The notes under the pieces are model-generated. The model did no database searches. It was not told the origin of the DNA and saw nothing but the letters and a program-made list of their open reading frames with translations. DNA of 17,570 bases from JBCAXA01 sp039183535 (GTDB lineage Bacteria > Pseudomonadota > Gammaproteobacteria > Steroidobacterales > Woeseiaceae): NCBI GenBank assembly GCA_039183535.1, contig JBCDBO010000066.1:1-17570 (forward strand), read 5' to 3'. The translations under genes were made by a program, and so were the position numbers. This document shows positions 13,773-17,570 of this stretch, in pieces. How positions within the stretch are numbered: position 1 is the stretch's first letter; each line of letters starts with the position of its first letter.

Positions 13773-15308
13773 ATGAGCTCTCTACGCATCGTTTTGGGTG
13801 ATCAGCTCAGCCACGGGTTGCCGATCGTAGCCGAGGCGGTCGACGGCGATACCTTTTTACTGATGGAGGTAGCGGACGAAGCATCGATCGTGCCGCATCA
13901 CCCCAAGAAACTCGTGTTGGTGTTCTCAGCGATGCGCCATTTCGCTGCAGAACTGCGTGACCAGGGCTTTTCCGTCGACTATATCGATCTCGATAGCGAA
14001 TCGAGTAAGGACAATTTTACGGCGACGCTTATCGCCTACCTAGATAGTCACCCAGTTGACGACATCATTGTCACTGCGCCGTCCGAGTTCCGAGTCCGAG
14101 AAATGGTCGCGCAATGGGAGCAAACGATCGGTGTGCCGGTTACCGTTCTGGACGATCCGCGATTTGTGGCAAGCATCGATGAGTTCGCCGACTGGGCGAA
14201 AGGGCGTAAGCAGCTTGTCATGGAGCAGTTCTACCGCGTCATGCGCCGCAAAACCGGACTTCTGATGGCCGCTGGCGAGCCGGTTGGCGGGCAGTGGAAT
14301 TTCGATAAAGACAATCGCAAGCCAGCGAAAGCCGGAACCGATTTTCCGGAGCCGCTGCAGTTCGCTCCCGATGCGATAACCGACGCTGTGATCGCGATGG
14401 TCAAGCAGCGTTTTGGCGAGCGCTTCGGTGAGACTGACCCATTTTGGTTTGCGGTCACTGGCCGCGACGCACAACGTGCCGCGAATCACTTCTTCGATGT
14501 CGCACTACCGTTGTTTGGCGACTACCAAGATGCGATGTTAGATACCGAGGCGTTCTTGTTTCACAGTGTGTTGTCGCACTACGTTAACCTTGGCTTGCTC
14601 GATCCATTGGCGTTATGCCGCGAGGCGGAACAACGCTACGACGACGGTCGGGCACCGATTAATGCGGTCGAAGGGTTTATTCGCCAACTCATCGGTTGGC
14701 GTGAGTTTGTTCGTGGCGTCTACTGGCTGAAAATGCCGGACTATGCGAGCCGGAATTTTTTCGCGGCCGATGCGCCATTGCCGGCGGCTTATTGGGGTGC
14801 GCCAACCGAGATGGCCTGTATCGCTGGCACGGTCGAGCAGACCCGTCAGCATGCCTATTCGCATCATATCCAGCGCCTTATGGTGACCGGCAATTTCGCG
14901 ATGCTGCTCGGTGTTGCCCCCGAGGAAATCCATCGCTGGTACCTAGCCGTTTATGCCGATGCCTACGAGTGGGTAGAGATGCCGAACACGATCGGTATGG
15001 CGACATTCGCTGACGGCGGTGTCATCGGCACAAAGCCGTATGCGGCCAGCGGCGCCTACATCAACAAAATGTCGAATTACTGCAAAGGCTGTCATTACGA
15101 CGTCAAGCAGCGTAACGGCGACGACGCTTGCCCATTCAATTACTTGTACTGGGACTTTCTCGATCGGCACGCGGACCGGCTCGCCGACAACCGCCGCATG
15201 AGCTTAATCTACGCGCAGCTTCGTAAAATGGACCCGGAGCGTCGTCAGAACATCCGACATGACGCCCAGCGCTTTCGCCAACAGTTGGCGGCGGCCGACG
15301 AACCATGA
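13773..15308 (+). CDS. FeS bacterial (6-4) photolyase/cryptochrome (PhrB/CryB type)
   Basis: A 511-residue cryptochrome/photolyase-related flavoprotein of the FeS-BCP class. The [4Fe-4S] cysteines C349, C437, C440 and C453 are one residue lower than C350, C438, C441 and C454 of Agrobacterium PhrB. The active-site pair H364-H365 in AYSHHIQR matches PhrB H365-H366. PhrB repairs (6-4) photoproducts using FAD and a 6,7-dimethyl-8-ribityllumazine antenna. The N-terminal Rossmann domain (LRIVLGDQLS) and C-terminal FAD-binding helices are complete. I start at ATG 13773 because the protein there matches the family N-terminus; the frame is open back to TTG 13701, but those 24 residues look unlike family sequence. 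The stop overlaps the next photolyase gene as ATGA. With two related genes after it, this is a blue-light DNA-repair unit. Confidence 0.93.
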   Translation: MSSLRIVLGDQLSHGLPIVAEAVDGDTFLLMEVADEASIVPHHPKKLVLVFSAMRHFAAELRDQGFSVDYIDLDSESSKDNFTATLIAYLDSHPVDDIIVTAPSEFRVREMVAQWEQTIGVPVTVLDDPRFVASIDEFADWAKGRKQLVMEQFYRVMRRKTGLLMAAGEPVGGQWNFDKDNRKPAKAGTDFPEPLQFAPDAITDAVIAMVKQRFGERFGETDPFWFAVTGRDAQRAANHFFDVALPLFGDYQDAMLDTEAFLFHSVLSHYVNLGLLDPLALCREAEQRYDDGRAPINAVEGFIRQLIGWREFVRGVYWLKMPDYASRNFFAADAPLPAAYWGAPTEMACIAGTVEQTRQHAYSHHIQRLMVTGNFAMLLGVAPEEIHRWYLAVYADAYEWVEMPNTIGMATFADGGVIGTKPYAASGAYINKMSNYCKGCHYDVKQRNGDDACPFNYLYWDFLDRHADRLADNRRMSLIYAQLRKMDPERRQNIRHDAQRFRQQLAAADEP

Positions 15309-16834
15309 GCGAGCGCCCGCAGGTTGTTTGGTTTAAGCGCGATTTGCGTGTCGCCGATCATCGGCCGCTGGCGATGGCAGCAGCGCACGGACCGACCGTA
15401 CCGTTGTATGTCGTCGAACCCGAGCTGTGGCGCCAAGCGGATGCGTCGTTTCGGCAGTGGCAGTTTGTTGCCGAATGTCTCGATGAGTTAGCGACTGCCG
15501 TAGCGGCGCTTGGTCAACCGTTAGTTATTCGGGTCGGCGACATTGGCGATGTGTTAACGGCACTTCGCGATGAGCTTGGTGGCTTCGATTTATGGGCTCA
15601 TCAGGAAACCGGCAATGACTGGACCTACGCCCGCGATCGGTTCGTGGCCGCTTGGTGTAGAGAGCGAGCGATCCCGTGGACTGAGCTACCGCAAGGCGGC
15701 GTTATCCGACCGTTGGCCGCGCGACGCGGTTGGGCGGGGCGCTGGGATCGGCGCATGAACGAGCCACTGACAGCGCCGCCCGCACTGCGTCGCGTGCCAA
15801 CTCAGCTGACCTCGGACCGTTTGCCGACGGCGGCTGAGCTAGGGTTGCGGGCCGACGGAATCGTGGCGGCGCAACGCGGCGGTCGACGGGCTGCGCTGGC
15901 AACCTTAGATAGCTTCCTCACCGAGCGCGGCCGCGACTATCGACGCGCCATGTCGAGTCCGGGCGCCGGTGCCGATGCATGTTCAAGGCTGTCCCCCTAC
16001 CTCGCGTGGGGGGCACTCGCGATGCGCGAAGCCCATCAAGCGAATGAGTTACGCCGGCGCCAACTCGCCGACAGCGAGGCCGTCGGTGCGGCGACGTGGC
16101 GCGCCTCGCTGAAGTCATTCTCCGGGCGGCTGCATTGGCATTGCCACTTCATGCAAAAGCTCGAAGATCAGCCCAACATGGAATTCGCCGATTTGCACTC
16201 GGCGTATCGCGGGCTGCGTCCGGCAGCCGACTCGTCCGACTTGTTCGCCGCGTGGTGCCGCGGTGAAACCGGACTACCGTTTGTTGATGCGTGTATGCGT
16301 ATGCTGATTGCGACCGGGTGGCTTAACTTTCGGATGCGCGCGATGCTAATGGCTGTCGCCAGCTATCACCTGTGGCTAGACTGGCAACAGCCCGGTTTGC
16401 ACCTAGCACGATTGTTTGTCGACTTTGAGCCGGGTATCCATTGGTCGCAAGTACAAATGCAAAGTGGCAGTACCGGCATTAATGCGGTACGTATTTATAA
16501 CCCCGTCAAACAAGGCTACGACCAAGATCCGGATGGTAGCTTCGTTCGTCGCTGGCTGCCGGAGCTCGCCGGCGTCCCCGATGAGTTTGTACAAGAGCCG
16601 TGGCGTTGGGATAAGGCGGATGAGGTATTGGAGCGCACCTATCCGCGACCGATTATCGACCACCTGGCGGCAGCGCGTGAGGCGCGAAAACGGGTGTGGC
16701 AGGTTCGTCGTGGTGGTGCATTCCGCGAAGAAGCTCGCGCGATATTCGATAAACACGGCAGCCGCAAGCGCGGGCAACGGTCGCGGCGACCGGCATCAAA
16801 GAACTTAGAGCTACCGTTGGATGGCGACACATGA
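15305..16834 (+). CDS. Cryptochrome/photolyase-family FAD-binding protein
   Basis: A 509-residue flavoprotein. The N-terminal photolyase Rossmann domain starts VVWFKRDLRVADHRPL (7-22). The C-terminal FAD-binding domain carries RLSPYLAWGALAMREA (228-243), TGLPFVDACMRMLIATGWLN (322-341) and RIYNPVKQGYDQDP (396-409). Length is typical. It belongs to the subgroup with EPGIHWSQVQMQSG (375-388), where class I photolyases have a D-L-A-A-N-N-G-G-W-Q-W pattern. By alignment, the FAD N5-facing Asn (E. coli N378) becomes H379, and the proximal triad Trp (W382) is a non-Trp residue. Whether it repairs CPDs, repairs other lesions or signals is therefore open. The start overlaps the FeS-photolyase stop by ATGA. 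A basic tail (485-493) could contact DNA. Confidence 0.85.
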   Translation: MSERPQVVWFKRDLRVADHRPLAMAAAHGPTVPLYVVEPELWRQADASFRQWQFVAECLDELATAVAALGQPLVIRVGDIGDVLTALRDELGGFDLWAHQETGNDWTYARDRFVAAWCRERAIPWTELPQGGVIRPLAARRGWAGRWDRRMNEPLTAPPALRRVPTQLTSDRLPTAAELGLRADGIVAAQRGGRRAALATLDSFLTERGRDYRRAMSSPGAGADACSRLSPYLAWGALAMREAHQANELRRRQLADSEAVGAATWRASLKSFSGRLHWHCHFMQKLEDQPNMEFADLHSAYRGLRPAADSSDLFAAWCRGETGLPFVDACMRMLIATGWLNFRMRAMLMAVASYHLWLDWQQPGLHLARLFVDFEPGIHWSQVQMQSGSTGINAVRIYNPVKQGYDQDPDGSFVRRWLPELAGVPDEFVQEPWRWDKADEVLERTYPRPIIDHLAAAREARKRVWQVRRGGAFREEARAIFDKHGSRKRGQRSRRPASKNLELPLDGDT

Positions 16835-16995
16835 AAAAGTCGCAGTTGCCCACCAAGGTTTGTCCCGTCTGCGAGCGACCGTTTGCGTGGCGAAAAAAAT
16901 GGCAACGCGACTGGGCCAACGTGCGCTATTGCTCTGAGCGCTGTCGTCGTCAGGCGCCCCCCGAGCTGCGGCGTCGCCCGAATGAGAACGGATAG
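16831..16995 (+). CDS. DUF2256 small zinc-finger protein
   Basis: A 54-residue basic protein, MKKSQLPTKVCPVCERPFAW then RKKWQRDW, with ligands C11-x2-C14 and C34-x3-C38 for one Zn2+. The CPVCxRPFxWRKKWxxxW and YCSxxC pattern is the DUF2256 signature as I remember it. ATG 16831 overlaps the stop of the photolyase-family gene (ATGA), making a three-gene coupled unit with the two flavoproteins. DUF2256 genes are often found beside cryptochrome/photolyase genes, and the function is unknown. Aromatic and basic residues around the finger suggest nucleic-acid or partner binding. Its stop lies 3 bases from the convergent nhaA stop. Confidence 0.88.
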   Translation: MKKSQLPTKVCPVCERPFAWRKKWQRDWANVRYCSERCRRQAPPELRRRPNENG

Positions 16996-16998
16996 CTT

Positions 16999-17570
16999 CT
17001 ACGCGGATTCTGTCTGCGCGCTGCTGTTACCGGTCGCGCGTAATACAAAATAACCGCCTATGCCGCTGATCAAAGAACCGACGATGATGCCAAGGCGCTC
17101 ATCAAACAACAGATTCTCGCCGGTCTCTTCGAAGGCCAATGAACCAATAAACAGGCTCATTGTGAAGCCGACCCCGCAGAGCATTGAGACACCATAGACT
17201 TTGGGCCACGTAAGCCCATCCGGCAGGCGGATCAAGCCGAGTAAGCCAGCGATTCGACAAAATCCGAAGACACCGATCTGTTTGCCGACGACTAGACCGA
17301 GAATAATGCCGAGTGGCACTGGGTGCAGGATCGAGCTTACGTCGACGCCGGCTAGCGATAGTCCGGCATTTGCGAAGGCAAACACGGGCAATACGAAATA
17401 GGCGACGGTCGTGTGCAGATCGTGCTCTAGTTTTAGCAGCGGTGATTTTTCGCCGTCGTCACCTTTCGCGGGAATGAACATGGCGAGAACCACGCCGGCG
17501 AGGGTCGCATGCACACCGGATTTCAAGACGGCGATCCACATTAAAAGACCGAAGAACGCGTACGGCGTAA
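16999..17570 (-). CDS. nhaA: Na+/H+ antiporter NhaA, C-terminal part (cut by window edge)
   Basis: The C-terminal 190 or so residues of an NhaA antiporter, which exchanges Na+ for H+ across the inner membrane for pH and salt homeostasis. The frame stays open to the right edge, so the start lies outside the window. Family stretches include FFGLLMWIAVLKSGVHATLAG, then LEHDLHTTVAYFVLPVFAFANAG (with the partly unwound helix region), LGLVVGKQIGVFGF, and CGVGFTMSLFIGSLAFE near the end. The H-A-T-L-A-G and GVGFTMSLFI motifs are characteristic. It converges on the DUF2256 gene with a 3-bp gap and has no visible terminator. Confidence 0.93.
   Translation of the reverse strand, partial: TPYAFFGLLMWIAVLKSGVHATLAGVVLAMFIPAKGDDGEKSPLLKLEHDLHTTVAYFVLPVFAFANAGLSLAGVDVSSILHPVPLGIILGLVVGKQIGVFGFCRIAGLLGLIRLPDGLTWPKVYGVSMLCGVGFTMSLFIGSLAFEETGENLLFDERLGIIVGSLISGIGGYFVLRATGNSSAQTESA

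Noticed and set aside
1..17570. CRISPR array, tRNA/rRNA genes, insertion sequences or attachment sites
   Set aside because: No regularly spaced repeats, no cloverleaf or rRNA-like stretches, and no transposase or integrase motifs were seen.

Overview
The window looks like a chromosomal segment of a free-living, moderately GC-rich proteobacterium, most likely a gammaproteobacterium, possibly marine. This is inferred from the protein families (FeS-type bacterial photolyase with a DUF2256 neighbour, NhaA, RCK-containing SLC13 carrier) and from codon choice. There are no rRNA or tRNA genes, transposases, phage genes or CRISPR repeats. Coding density is very high and many neighbouring genes overlap by 1-4 bases.

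Region 1 (1-1949, + strand): the tail of an unidentified gene, a DMT/EamA transporter, and a TauD/TfdA-type 2-oxoglutarate/Fe(II) dioxygenase. Region 2 (1951-4514, - strand): a three-gene unit of a small four-helix membrane protein, a TPR protein with two C-terminal membrane helices, and a TPR-AAA+ ATPase with a Vps4/FtsH-like core. I do not recognise this as a named system; it is the best candidate here for an undescribed machine.

Region 3 (4567-10982): a divergent catabolic island. On the - strand, gntR-citE-prpD-hpaB run head to tail with ATGA overlaps or a 2-bp gap. On the + strand are a MaoC-type hydratase of the itaconyl/mesaconyl-CoA type and an acyl-CoA dehydrogenase. An 18-bp palindrome between gntR and the hydratase gene recurs with 16 of 18 bases upstream of the TauD-like gene 8 kb away, so the dioxygenase is probably in the same GntR regulon. 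The enzymes suggest a CoA-dependent route: dehydrogenation, hydration and C-C cleavage of a branched or dicarboxylic acyl-CoA. The HpaB/AbfD-like enzyme has lost two of the four [4Fe-4S] ligand positions of 4-hydroxybutyryl-CoA dehydratase, so it is probably a flavin-only enzyme. No CoA ligase or CoA transferase is present.

Region 4 (10983-13643): a membrane-anchored methyltransferase-like protein (+), a strong terminator on the - strand, a 19-codon remnant that looks like an outer-membrane beta-barrel C-terminus, and a large SLC13-type carrier with two TrkA-C domains (-). Region 5 (13773-16995, +): a light-responsive DNA-repair unit of an FeS bacterial (6-4) photolyase with all four cluster cysteines, a second photolyase/cryptochrome-family flavoprotein with an altered FAD pocket and electron-transfer region, and a 54-residue DUF2256 zinc-finger protein, all joined by ATGA overlaps. 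Region 6 (16999-17570, -): the C-terminal part of an NhaA Na+/H+ antiporter running off the right edge.
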